Origin: Deltaproteobacteria bacterium
GTDB taxonomy: Bacteria; Desulfobacterota; GWC2-55-46
Length of the DNA stretch: 64,000 nucleotides
Assembly: GCA_016177845.1 (NCBI GenBank)
Contig: JACOUO010000008.1
Span: forward strand, 1-64,000
Direction: 5' to 3'
Under the pieces are notes generated by a model. That model saw only the letters and a list, made by a program, of their open reading frames with translations. It did no database searches and was not told where the DNA came from. Positions 16,970 to 25,931 of this stretch are shown here, in pieces. The translations under genes and the position numbers were made by a program. Every line of letters starts with the position of its first letter. The stretch's first letter is position 1.

Positions 16970-17419
16970 CTACTTGGAGTTCGATTGCCAGCTCACAATA
17001 TCCTGATTTTCTCCCTCACCCCCGGAAGCTCCATCAGCCCCAAAAGAGACTATGTCATAATCATCATGGCTGCCTGGAGAGGTATATGCGAAAGGTTTAT
17101 TCCAAGGATCTGCTGGGATATCTTTCTTCAAATAGGGCCCTCTCCAATTCTCAATTGCGGTAGCGGTCCTAAGCGCATGAAGCCCCTCGGAAGTTGTTGG
17201 ATATCTGCCTGTATCGAGCCTAAACTGATCGAGGGCAGTTCCGAAAAGTTCAATCTGCGCCTCTGCAGCCCTTATTTTCGACTGCTCGACTTTGCCGAAA
17301 AATTTCGGTACGACCAGAGCCGCAAGCAGCCCGATTATGATTACTACAACTATGAGCTCAACAAGCGTAAATCCCCTTTCACCGAGTCCAGCTATTTCTC
17401 TGATTTTAAGCGACCGCAT
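16970..17419 (-). CDS. gspG: T2SS major pseudopilin GspG
   Basis: GspG is the main subunit of the T2SS piston. I chose the ATG at 17419 (149 residues), which places the prepilin site 'GERG|FTLVELIVVVIIIGLLAALVVP' at residue 16. The earlier start at 17530 would lie inside gspF. The family signatures are 'RLDTGRYPTTSEGLHAL', 'WRGPYLKKDIPADPWNKPFAY' and 'DIVSFGADG', including calcium-ligand aspartates in the last loop. It follows gspF by about 14 bp. Confidence 0.95.
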   Translation of the reverse strand: MRSLKIREIAGLGERGFTLVELIVVVIIIGLLAALVVPKFFGKVEQSKIRAAEAQIELFGTALDQFRLDTGRYPTTSEGLHALRTATAIENWRGPYLKKDIPADPWNKPFAYTSPGSHDDYDIVSFGADGASGGEGENQDIVSWQSNSK

Positions 17420-17432
17420 TGTGATTACTCCT

Positions 17433-18650
17433 TTATAAAGGCATGTCGTTAAGACTGAATATGGCAAGTAAAAGTGATATAACAATGAACCCAACGAACA
17501 CGGCCATGAGAAGAATAATTGCAGGTTCAAGCAAGGTCAGAAACCTTTTTATCGAAGTGCTTATATCCCTGTCGTATTTATCGGCAAGCCTCAGAAGCAT
17601 TTCATCAAGCCGGCCGGTTTCCTCTCCAACCTTGAGCATGTGGACAGCAAGGGGAGGGAAAGAGTTCGTCTCCTTTAACGGCAGGGCGATACCTCGACCG
17701 CTTTTAACACCCTCGATAACAGGCCGCATCTCCTTAAACATCATAGAGTTCCCCATTGTATTGACAGAAATTCTTAGTGCTTCGAGCACTGGAAGGCCAC
17801 CTTGCATAAGGGTGCCGAGAGTCCGCGAGAACCTGGAAATAACCACTTTCCTCAAAACAGGCCCAAGCACCGGCAACTTGAGCTTAAGCTTATCAAAGGC
17901 GAGCCTGCCAGCCTCGGTCCTCAGTCTTCTCCTCGTCTGAAAACCGATAAAGACTGCAGCAATCAGCGGAGCCCACCAGTAAGTTAGAAAAAAACCGCTG
18001 AATAAAAAAAGTACCTGAGTTGATAAAGGCATCGCTGCCCCTGCGTCAGCAAAGATAAGAGAGAACCTTGGGATTACAAAAACGAGCATCACTATAACAG
18101 CGGCACTGCCTGCTACCGTAAGCAGCAGAGGATACATGAGAGCCGATGTTATATCCTCCTTAAGCTTCTCAGCGTCTTCCATGAACTTTATCAGCCTCTC
18201 AAGAACTATCTCGAGCGCACCACCAGCCTCTCCAGCCCTGATGCTATTCACATAAACAGGGGAGAAAACTGTAGGATGGCTCTCAAGGCTATCAGCGAGT
18301 GTATGACCTGATTGAATCGAACTGTACAAGTCTATGATGATCTTTCTGAAAGCGGGGTTTTCTTCTACCTCAGATAAAGTCGAAAGTGATTTATCAAGAG
18401 GCATCCCAGCATCCAGCAGTGACCCGAGTTCATGCGTAAACGCCGCAACCTCCCTTGAAGAGGTCTTTCTGAAAAAGAAAAACGGCTTCTCAGATTTCGA
18501 AAGGCCTGAGTCTGCAGTCCTCTCTACTTTTATGGGAAGATATCCAAGATCCTGCAACCTGCTTACGATTGCTCCCTCGTCAGGGCCATCCATTGTGCCG
18601 TTTATAGATCCGCCTGAGGAATCAGTTGCATGATAGCTGTACAGAGCCAT
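17433..18650 (-). CDS. gspF: T2SS inner-membrane platform protein GspF
   Basis: A 405-residue polytopic protein with two T2SSF domains: residues 70-195 ('FTHELGSLLDAGMPLDKSLSTL') and 275-395 ('FSRTLGTLMQGGLPVLEALRIS', 'MLKVGEETGRLDEMLLRLAD'). Three membrane segments are visible near 170, 225 and 380. GspF couples the ATPase to pilus assembly. The N-terminus (MALYSYHATDSSGGSINGTMDG) is canonical. It starts 9 bp after the gspE stop. Confidence 0.95.
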   Translation of the reverse strand: MALYSYHATDSSGGSINGTMDGPDEGAIVSRLQDLGYLPIKVERTADSGLSKSEKPFFFFRKTSSREVAAFTHELGSLLDAGMPLDKSLSTLSEVEENPAFRKIIIDLYSSIQSGHTLADSLESHPTVFSPVYVNSIRAGEAGGALEIVLERLIKFMEDAEKLKEDITSALMYPLLLTVAGSAAVIVMLVFVIPRFSLIFADAGAAMPLSTQVLFLFSGFFLTYWWAPLIAAVFIGFQTRRRLRTEAGRLAFDKLKLKLPVLGPVLRKVVISRFSRTLGTLMQGGLPVLEALRISVNTMGNSMMFKEMRPVIEGVKSGRGIALPLKETNSFPPLAVHMLKVGEETGRLDEMLLRLADKYDRDISTSIKRFLTLLEPAIILLMAVFVGFIVISLLLAIFSLNDMPL

Positions 18651-18658
18651 TTTTAAAC

Positions 18659-20356
18659 CTATAAATCCAGGGTTACCCTGGAAATCTCCTCAACGGTTGT
18701 TATCCCTTGGAGGACCTTGTTACAGCCGTCCTCTCTGAGGGATCTCATTCCATTATCAACTGCTTTCTGCCTTATGATGTTCGCCCCTTTCCTCTCGACT
18801 ATGAGTTGCCTTATATCTTCAGAAACAATCATGAGTTCGAATATTCCGGTCCTCCCTCTGTACCCGGTATTCTCGCAGGCAGCGCAGCCTTTTCCCCTGT
18901 AGAGTGTAAGGGCATCAGGGATTGCCATGCCGCTAAAAAACTGAAGTTCCCTTTCCTCCGCCCTGTAAGACACCTTGCATTCAGGACAAATTACTCGGAC
19001 GAGCCTCTGGGCAAGCACGCCAAGAAGGCAAGAAGATATAAGAAAGCTCTCAATACCCATGTCAATGAGTCTTGTTACTGCACCGGGGGCATCATTGGTA
19101 TGCAGGGTGGAAAGTATCAGGTGGCCAGTAAGGGCAGAGTGAACGGCAATATTCGCCGTCTCTGCGTCCCTTATTTCTCCAACCATTATTACATCAGGGT
19201 CCTGCCTGACTATGGATCGAAGGCCGTTTGCAAAGGTAAGCCCTATCTTCTGCTTGACCTGAATCTGATTAACTCCCTTGAGGTTATACTCGACAGGATC
19301 TTCTATTGTTATGACTTTCTTGATAACGGTATCGATACTTGACAAGGCCGTATAAAGTGTTGTTGATTTTCCACTACCAGTCGGACCGGTGACCAGGAAC
19401 ATGCCATGAGGCTGTTTTATGATTGACATAAAAAGTCTCCTGTGCGCATCAGAGAAACCGACCAACTCCAGTGATATCACCCCCTTGGAATCGAGCAGTC
19501 TCATAACTATACTCTCGCCATACAAGGTCGGAACTGTTGAGACCCTTATATCAATGTCCCTGTCGGTTAATTTTATCTTGAGTCTTCCGTCCTGTGGGAG
19601 TCTCCTTTCGGCAATGTTCAGCTTTGACATGATCTTTATCCTCGAAGCGATAGCCGGATGAAGTTTTCTCGGAAGGGTTTCGACATGATATAGCATACCG
19701 TCAATGCGATATCTGATATGAAGCTGATTATCAAAAGGCTCTATATGTATATCGCTTGCTCGTCTCTCAATTGCATTTGTAAGGAGCAAATTGACCATGT
19801 TTATGACGGGAGCCTCATGAGCCATACCCTTCAGGTGCTCTTCATCTTCCTCAGAGGCCCCGGTAGAGTCAGCGTCCTCCATTCCCTCTATAAGCTTGTT
19901 CATCGAAACAGTCCCATTACCATAAAGAAAATCAATTGCTTCAAGTATCTCCCTCTCCAGCCCAAGCACCACTTGTACTTCGAGACCAGTAGAAGCCTTG
20001 AGTGCCTCTATAGGATAAGGTTCTTCCGGGTCTGCGACAACGACCTTCAGATGCTCGTTTTGCCTCTCAATAGGCAGGATTTTATAATTTTTCAAGAATT
20101 TAAACGAAGGCTGGAATTCAATTTGAGGGCGACTATTAGGGTAATCATGCTGAAGCAAAAAACCAAGACCGTAGTGGATTGCAGAGCATTTAAGTAAATC
20201 CTGCTCTGATATAAAACCGAGGTCGATGAGAGCGAGTCCTATGTTTTTATTACTCTTTTTTACTTCTTCTAAACCCAAGTCAAGCTTACCTTTATCAATA
20301 AGTCCTTGGTTTAAGAGGATTTCCTCAATTCTTTGCCACAACAAAACAGGCTCCAA
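18659..20356 (-). CDS. gspE: T2SS assembly ATPase GspE
   Basis: The 565-residue ATPase powers pseudopilus assembly. It has an N-terminal MshEN/N1E domain (residues 1-150), Walker A 'GPTGSGKSTTLY', Asp box, Walker B-like 'DPDVIMVGEIRD', His box ('ALTGHLILSTLHTNDA') and a CxxC zinc site ('VICPEC...GCAACENTGYRGRTG'). The first codon of the frame is TTG at 20356; no ATG fits better, so the start is somewhat uncertain. It is first in the operon, behind the promoter at 20397-20425. Confidence 0.95.
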   Translation of the reverse strand: MEPVLLWQRIEEILLNQGLIDKGKLDLGLEEVKKSNKNIGLALIDLGFISEQDLLKCSAIHYGLGFLLQHDYPNSRPQIEFQPSFKFLKNYKILPIERQNEHLKVVVADPEEPYPIEALKASTGLEVQVVLGLEREILEAIDFLYGNGTVSMNKLIEGMEDADSTGASEEDEEHLKGMAHEAPVINMVNLLLTNAIERRASDIHIEPFDNQLHIRYRIDGMLYHVETLPRKLHPAIASRIKIMSKLNIAERRLPQDGRLKIKLTDRDIDIRVSTVPTLYGESIVMRLLDSKGVISLELVGFSDAHRRLFMSIIKQPHGMFLVTGPTGSGKSTTLYTALSSIDTVIKKVITIEDPVEYNLKGVNQIQVKQKIGLTFANGLRSIVRQDPDVIMVGEIRDAETANIAVHSALTGHLILSTLHTNDAPGAVTRLIDMGIESFLISSCLLGVLAQRLVRVICPECKVSYRAEERELQFFSGMAIPDALTLYRGKGCAACENTGYRGRTGIFELMIVSEDIRQLIVERKGANIIRQKAVDNGMRSLREDGCNKVLQGITTVEEISRVTLDL

Positions 20357-20396
20357 AATAAAATCATTTTTTTGTGAGGTCCATCATAGCATAAGT

Positions 20397-20425
20397 TATA
20401 TACATTCTTCCTTAATTGTTTTCAA
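20397..20425 (-). promoter_or_regulatory. sigma70-like promoter of the T2SS operon
   Basis: On the minus strand TTGAAA (20425-20420) and TATATA (20402-20397) are separated by exactly 17 bp. The predicted transcript start near 20389 leaves a leader of about 33 nt before the gspE TTG. The surrounding 270 bp are very A+T-rich, so chance matches are possible, but spacing and position are right. Confidence 0.55.
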
Positions 20426-20629
20426 GTTATATTTGAGATAATTTCTATTTTTAAAGATTTTGAATTAAAATCAATTAAAAATAATTTTTATCTTTTTTAA
20501 GACTTAATTTTATTCGATAACTTTTAATTTCAAAAGACAAAAATTATTTATAATAATCAACAGTTAGAATAAATTTGATACGGTTTATTTATTGTTATTT
20601 ACATATGATGATCCTTTGAAAAATTCAGT

Positions 20630-21636
20630 GTTTCAATCCTCATCCAGCTCTAAGGCTGGATGCAATAGTTTTACAAGACTGGACAACAACAGAGGTTATA
20701 GTTTCAATCCTCATCCAGCTCTAAGGCTGGATGCAATATGCCAACGGTCAATAGTTGCTGCGTCCCCAAATTCTGTTTCAATCCTCATCCAGCTCTAAGG
20801 CTGGATGCAATGTGTCCGCATCCTACTTGATTTTCACTCTGTCGAGTTTCAATCCTCATCCAGCTCTAAGGCTGGATGCAATATTGTAGTCCTTAATGCC
20901 TTCCTTGCCCGGACTACAGTTTCAATCCTCATCCAGCTCTAAGGCTGGATGCAATTTGCGGCGGTTAATACATCCGTTTGAATCCCTGTGTTTCAATCCT
21001 CATCCAGCTCTAAGGCTGGATGCAATTTTCCCTGATAGACACCCAGCGCAGGATAGCCTCTGTTTCAATCCTCATCCAGCTCTAAGGCTGGATGCAATCG
21101 CTGTTGCTTGGGGTGTTCATTTATTTGTTTATGTTTCAATCCTCATCCAGCTCTAAGGCTGGATGCAATTGGACATAATGATGGATGTTAATAGCGCTCT
21201 CAGGTTTCAATCCTCATCCAGCTCTAAGGCTGGATGCAATGATAAGCGGGCGGCTACAGATGCACCCAACAAAGTTTCAATCCTCATCCAGCTCTAAGGC
21301 TGGATGCAATTTGTCCCTCATGCAAAAACGCCCGATGGGACAGGGTTTCAATCCTCATCCAGCTCTAAGGCTGGATGCAATCCGCCTCAGGCACAGTATG
21401 GTCATACACTGTTTTGTTTCAATCCTCATCCAGCTCTAAGGCTGGATGCAATGTGTCCGCATCCTACTTGATTTTCACTCTGTCGAGTTTCAATCCTCAT
21501 CCAGCTCTAAGGCTGGATGCAATAATGACTTTTGATTACTGTGGCCAAGTGTTTGGCTCGTTTCAATCCTCATCCAGCTCTAAGGCTGGATGCAATACTT
21601 ACCGGCTCCTCATCCAGCTCTAAGGCTGGATGCAAT
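20630..21636 (-). CRISPR. CRISPR array, 14 full 37-nt repeats plus one truncated repeat
   Basis: Fourteen identical 37-nt repeats start at 20630, 20701, 20775, 20846, 20919, 20990, 21062, 21133, 21204, 21274, 21345, 21416, 21487 and 21560. Spacers are 33-37 nt. A 30-nt repeat at 21607-21636, behind a 10-nt stub, ends the array. Read on the minus strand each repeat ends in ATTGAAAC, the usual 8-nt crRNA handle, and holds a perfect 8-bp hairpin (CATCCAGC/GCTGGATG, 6-nt loop). Transcription should therefore run leftwards, in line with the cas genes. Spacers 3 (20812-20845) and 12 (21453-21486) are identical. Confidence 0.98.
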
Positions 21637-21663
21637 GGTCTAATCATTTAATACTTTAAATCC

Positions 21664-22635
21664 TTATACTTTATAGGGCCTATTCTGCGAACATCCGTAT
21701 TTTTTATAGTTAAGAGGATGGGTGAATTCATCCTGCTTGCGTTTCTGATAAGCCATGAGAACAGTCTTCCTCCCTTCATCCTTCAAATAAACAGCTCCGC
21801 CAGGACGCTCTTCAAAATCCTTTCCGGTAATCTGCTTCAAATTAATCAAAGTCAGGGCTTGCCTATCCGCCAGAATAGGACGAAACTCTTCCATCAGATC
21901 GAGCCCCAGCGATGGTCTTCCAGGACGCAACGAATGAAGAAAGCCCATCTGCGGATCCAACCCAACTCCTTCAAGGGCTGAAACGCAATCATTAAGGAGC
22001 AGAGTATAAAAAAACGATAGTAAAGCATTAATAGGATCTCTTGGAGGCCTGCGGTTACGGCCTCGCATTTCGAATGTCCCACCTGCGTCTTTGATCATTT
22101 TATCAAACACTTGAAAATACGCGTTAGCGGACTCCCCCTCAATTCCTCTTATCACATCAATATCGAAACATTTTTCAAGGAACGCAAGACTATCGGAATG
22201 AACCCTGGCAGCAGTCCTCAAATTTTCCTCCTCTCGTGGATTTGTGGACTCTCTCGCACTCCTCAGCAGAACCTGTCTGGAATTCTGTATTTTTCCTGCT
22301 ACGATGTTCCTTGCTATTACTGCAGCCTTTCCAATATCCTGCACCGCATCATATTGCGCTTTCCTTAGGAGCACATTGCCGGTTGTCCTGCCGATGATCC
22401 TTGCGCCAAATTTCCCATTCCTGTCGAGCAACACTACAGCCCTGCCGTCTTCAGCGCATCGTTGTACAAGAAAAGGGCTAAGCATAATATTTCCTACAGT
22501 GAAAATTGCCCCAAGATGATGCAAAGGCACCTGAAGCTGTATCTTACCCTCAATCTCGACCTTGACTGTTTCATGGTCCAGTGTCAAATAAGCACCCTGA
22601 GTCATTACATATAATGTATTTAGGAGTTGCTTCAT
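21664..22635 (-). CDS. cas1: Cas1 integrase, type I-C, altered C-terminus
   Basis: Cas1 inserts new spacers together with Cas2. The 323-residue protein keeps the fold and active-site segments: 'GIEGESANAYFQVFD' (Glu), 'MGFLHSLRPGRPSLGLDLMEEFRP' (His and Asp/Glu), and 'RKTVLMAYQKRKQDEFTHPL'. In I-C Cas1 proteins this last motif is normally followed by about 35 more conserved residues. Here it is followed by 'NYKKYGCSQNRPYKV' and a stop, and no cas2 follows. The array begins only 27 bp downstream. The end looks like a deletion junction. Confidence 0.93.
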   Translation of the reverse strand: MKQLLNTLYVMTQGAYLTLDHETVKVEIEGKIQLQVPLHHLGAIFTVGNIMLSPFLVQRCAEDGRAVVLLDRNGKFGARIIGRTTGNVLLRKAQYDAVQDIGKAAVIARNIVAGKIQNSRQVLLRSARESTNPREEENLRTAARVHSDSLAFLEKCFDIDVIRGIEGESANAYFQVFDKMIKDAGGTFEMRGRNRRPPRDPINALLSFFYTLLLNDCVSALEGVGLDPQMGFLHSLRPGRPSLGLDLMEEFRPILADRQALTLINLKQITGKDFEERPGGAVYLKDEGRKTVLMAYQKRKQDEFTHPLNYKKYGCSQNRPYKV

Positions 22636-22642
22636 TATTCAC

Positions 22643-23278
22643 CTATTCGGCTCTAAGAAGTTTTTTTACAGCCGCCTTCAGTTTTTGTTTTTCGACAATA
22701 ACCGAGGGCATACAGGATTCCTTCAGGGAGCAATGCCTACAACGGGAATCATTTGGAGGTTCAGGCATATGCCTTTCTTCTATCATTCGCCTGATCTTAC
22801 CCGATACCTCCTTAACTGCATTACGCATAACTTCTGTAAACACTACCTCTTGCCTCTTTCTGGACGAGTGCCAAAAAACAGCTCCCTTTTCTACCGAAAG
22901 TCCTAACATCTCCTCAAGGCAAATCGCCTGCGCACAGAGCTGCAAATGTTCATGGATGCCTGCTGCCTTATGCCGACCGGATTTATACTCAACAGGATAA
23001 GGGACATTGCCTTCAAATTCGACCATATCCGCCTTACCCACAAGCCCGAGCCGTTCTGACCATATAGGCAAAGAGCGCTCAAACCTGATACCCTCATTTA
23101 GTCTGGATGACTCCTCATGAACAACTTCATGAACTGCGTTGCCACGCAAGGTGTAAAGGTTCTCATCAAAAGTCTGCTCTAAATGTATCAAGGCGCACTG
23201 ACGCGGGCAGTAGCTGTAGTGCTCGATTGCTGAAACCATTATGTATTTGTCTTCAGAGGGTAAAGGCTTCTCTACCAT
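22643..23278 (-). CDS. cas4: Cas4 exonuclease, type I-C
   Basis: Cas4 trims prespacers and selects the PAM during adaptation. The 211-residue protein has the iron-sulfur cysteines, Cys24 and Cys28 ('HYSYCPRQCALIH') near the N-terminus and 'CRHCSLKESC' near the C-terminus. The RecB-type nuclease centre shows 'GKADMVEFEG' and 'PVEYKSGRHK'. It ends 7 bp before cas1. With Cas2 missing, its role may be lost although the gene looks intact. Confidence 0.94.
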   Translation of the reverse strand: MVEKPLPSEDKYIMVSAIEHYSYCPRQCALIHLEQTFDENLYTLRGNAVHEVVHEESSRLNEGIRFERSLPIWSERLGLVGKADMVEFEGNVPYPVEYKSGRHKAAGIHEHLQLCAQAICLEEMLGLSVEKGAVFWHSSRKRQEVVFTEVMRNAVKEVSGKIRRMIEERHMPEPPNDSRCRHCSLKESCMPSVIVEKQKLKAAVKKLLRAE

Positions 23279-23291
23279 TACTAACCCTCTC

Positions 23292-24179
23292 TTAGAGCAA
23301 TTCCATAATCGTTACGCCTTCAGGCATATCAGACTGCTTTGGGACAGTAATTTCGTAATCTGTAAAATCCCTCACCTGTGCATTAACAGCCGATGCTTTG
23401 ACCATATCAAACAACTTATGTGCAGGCGCATTCCCAAGACTTGAATCGTGTTTAAAAACCAGTACCTTGCGAGCCGACATCTGGCCTCTTGCAGCAGAAC
23501 GGTCGTGTTCAAACATGTTCGCGAGAGCCTCCCAAAGGAGAGCGAGATCGCCCTCACCGAATCCGGTCTGATTGGCAAGATGCGCCGAAACAAAACCATG
23601 GCAACGATACAGACCATAAGGTACCGTAAATTTACGGCCCATTGTACGGTTATCCCCTTCCTGCTTCTCGGCTTCTGCCTCGGTCGCTACTGCCATTCGA
23701 GTGATGCTGTGTTCCAAAGGGACCACCTGGTCGATACTGCGGGCGAATGTCATCTGCACGGGACCGCGCACCTGACCGCAGTTGACGCCTGTAGACATGA
23801 CCGCGCCAAAAGTGCGCACATCATAGAAGTTCCCGCACATCCATTTACGGGCTTCATCTACCTTATCCCCTCCCTTACGCTTCTTCTCTTCTTTTTTATC
23901 GGAAGACATATCAACCCCGAGAGCTACATAGGCGCGCTCATGCTGTCTATTTAAAACAGCTTTTTCTTTGACATAAATTTCGTATGGAGGCTGCTCACTC
24001 ATTTTCAACGCCACATAATTCCTCACCTTACGCTTCAGGCAAACATCTGTGACAAGCCCGTTTCCTGTCTCAGGGTCAATACGGGGGAGATTGCCTGCAT
24101 CAGGATCGCCATTGGGATTGCCATCCTTAACATCAAAAAATAATACAAATTCATAACGGTTTTTTATCGGTTCACTCAT
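23292..24179 (-). CDS. cas7: Cas7 (Csd2), crRNA-binding backbone of the I-C Cascade
   Basis: The 295-residue protein has the Csd2 opening '[33 protein letters not shown]' and '[29 protein letters not shown]'. Several copies wrap the crRNA in the interference complex. An AAAGGAG site precedes the ATG. It follows cas8c by 30 bp and precedes cas4 by 13 bp, the standard I-C order. Confidence 0.96.
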   Translation of the reverse strand: MSEPIKNRYEFVLFFDVKDGNPNGDPDAGNLPRIDPETGNGLVTDVCLKRKVRNYVALKMSEQPPYEIYVKEKAVLNRQHERAYVALGVDMSSDKKEEKKRKGGDKVDEARKWMCGNFYDVRTFGAVMSTGVNCGQVRGPVQMTFARSIDQVVPLEHSITRMAVATEAEAEKQEGDNRTMGRKFTVPYGLYRCHGFVSAHLANQTGFGEGDLALLWEALANMFEHDRSAARGQMSARKVLVFKHDSSLGNAPAHKLFDMVKASAVNAQVRDFTDYEITVPKQSDMPEGVTIMELL

Positions 24180-24209
24180 CGAAAATACTCCTTTTAAATT
24201 TTTTATTTT

Positions 24210-25931
24210 TTAAGATTCTTTTTTTGTAAAGAAATCCTGTCTCTGATGATAATATCCAACTGCAAATCTTCCCTGGTCCTGAAGCTTCAAATGGGCAGGG
24301 AATTCATTCAAACCAATCATTATCTCACCGGTTAATTTTTCGAGATTAACCGCCAATCCTTTGCTTTCAAGCTTTGCTATATGGTGGTTTTTTAATTTAA
24401 GTAAATGCGGGAAGACTGTAACCGGTGTGCTTGATGCCGCTCCGTAAAAACGGTCCCGGATTGTAGCGTTTATGCCTGGATTCGCAAATTCCTGTGCCCT
24501 TTCCAGTACCGCAAATAAGCGGCCAAGCAGATATCCAGTGTTCATGTTTGTTTGATCGAGGGACATGTTAAGCTCCTTTTCTTCAGTATGATAAAATCTT
24601 TTTTCTCGAGCCAACACCCCTTTTATAAGGGCCGCCCTTGGATAAGTAACATCTCGTTCGGCTCGTGCCCTGCGGATAGCAGATGAAAGCAATGTCTGTG
24701 GATAGAGAGTTCCTCCCAGAATGGCTTTCATAAAATCTCCAGCCAGATTGGGTTGAACATTCTCCACCTTACCCTGTAGCGCCGTTGAACAAAGGAGACG
24801 CAACAATTTCAAGTGGCTTGGCTGGTTTTTCCCATGCACCATTGAACAATCCTCGAAATGTAGAGTTATATTTTTTCTGGCATCACCAACAGTGCCAGCA
24901 TACCAGAAACGGACAGAAATTCGCGCGGCATTGGGCGATAGCCCAAGTACATAAAAAGGAGTTAGGTCCTCATCATCCAGTGGTGGAGCACCTGTTATTG
25001 GTGCCTTGTACAATGCTTTAATAGCTTCGTAATCCTGCTCAGAATTTTCAGCGCTCATACCGAATAGATTGTAAAACGCGTCCTCTATTGGATTTTCATG
25101 CTCAGCCCAAAAAACTGTGCTCGCATCCCCTACCTGTATGCGTTGATGAGAACCTTTTGAGAGCATAGTATTCAATGCGGTTGTATAAGCAAATTCAGCC
25201 TTCTTTCCGACAGGGGCATTATAGCCCTGTTCTTTACCGTATGATGAAAAGGCAGGCAGATTAAAAGAAACTATATTAGCTCCTGCAGTCTGCGCTCCCC
25301 AGACTCCTTTAATAGACGCATGCAGCCTAACAGGGCTATCGAGTTCGCCTGTAACCATACACTGCTGCCGGAGGACATTGTCATCTTCATGTTGCGCAGC
25401 ATTGATTGCGTTAATTACCTTTACCCTTTGTGAAACCAGCCCAATGTCTCCTTCAAGCATGAAAGAGAGATTTCCGCCTTTTTTTTCAACCTCAGCCCAA
25501 GTGGGGCTTGTAATAACAGCACTGAAGTCTCCTCTCTCCAAAAACTTGAGTATCGAAGAAACGCCTTCATCTGTTACAGGGTCAGGGAAATGCCCTCTTA
25601 TCTTAGCTATGAAGCTTTTATGCTGTTTTTTTGCCTTCTCCTTATCTTGATTTGAAAATCCAAGTACATATCCTTCATTATCCCAGAGCAAATTTGCAGT
25701 CTCCCAGGAGTTCTTGCCACTGCGCTTAATCTCCCTCGGCACAGTGAAAGACCTTGCCCTTTTATTTTTACCTTCCCCTTCCCTCGTGTCCAGCAAACCC
25801 TTAAAAAAACCTTCGTGGTCAAGCACAATAACAAATGGAATCTCTTTTTTCTGGAAGCCTTCTGGTGCAATGTCCTGTTCAGAATCAACAGAGATGCGTC
25901 TATAATATGAAGTAAGAGCCTGTAATATCAT
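24210..25931 (-). CDS. cas8c: Cas8c (Csd1), large subunit of the I-C Cascade
   Basis: The 573-residue protein matches Csd1: 'MILQALTSYYRRI', 'GFSNQDKEKAKKQHKSF', 'VSFNLPAFSSYGKEQGYNAPVG' and 'YVLGLSPNAARISVRFWYAGTVGD'. Cas8c recognises the PAM and in I-C also supplies the small-subunit function through an internal start. Its ATG overlaps the cas5 stop (ATGA). Length and motifs are normal. Confidence 0.96.
   Translation of the reverse strand: MILQALTSYYRRISVDSEQDIAPEGFQKKEIPFVIVLDHEGFFKGLLDTREGEGKNKRARSFTVPREIKRSGKNSWETANLLWDNEGYVLGFSNQDKEKAKKQHKSFIAKIRGHFPDPVTDEGVSSILKFLERGDFSAVITSPTWAEVEKKGGNLSFMLEGDIGLVSQRVKVINAINAAQHEDDNVLRQQCMVTGELDSPVRLHASIKGVWGAQTAGANIVSFNLPAFSSYGKEQGYNAPVGKKAEFAYTTALNTMLSKGSHQRIQVGDASTVFWAEHENPIEDAFYNLFGMSAENSEQDYEAIKALYKAPITGAPPLDDEDLTPFYVLGLSPNAARISVRFWYAGTVGDARKNITLHFEDCSMVHGKNQPSHLKLLRLLCSTALQGKVENVQPNLAGDFMKAILGGTLYPQTLLSSAIRRARAERDVTYPRAALIKGVLAREKRFYHTEEKELNMSLDQTNMNTGYLLGRLFAVLERAQEFANPGINATIRDRFYGAASSTPVTVFPHLLKLKNHHIAKLESKGLAVNLEKLTGEIMIGLNEFPAHLKLQDQGRFAVGYYHQRQDFFTKKES

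Noticed and set aside
18707-19342. 211-codon plus-strand frame
   Set aside because: Antisense to gspE, whose motifs are unambiguous; no family features.
20592-21623. Plus-strand open frames of 68-86 codons with repeated PHPALRLDA-like peptides
   Set aside because: They are translations of CRISPR repeats and spacers; the periodicity is that of the array.
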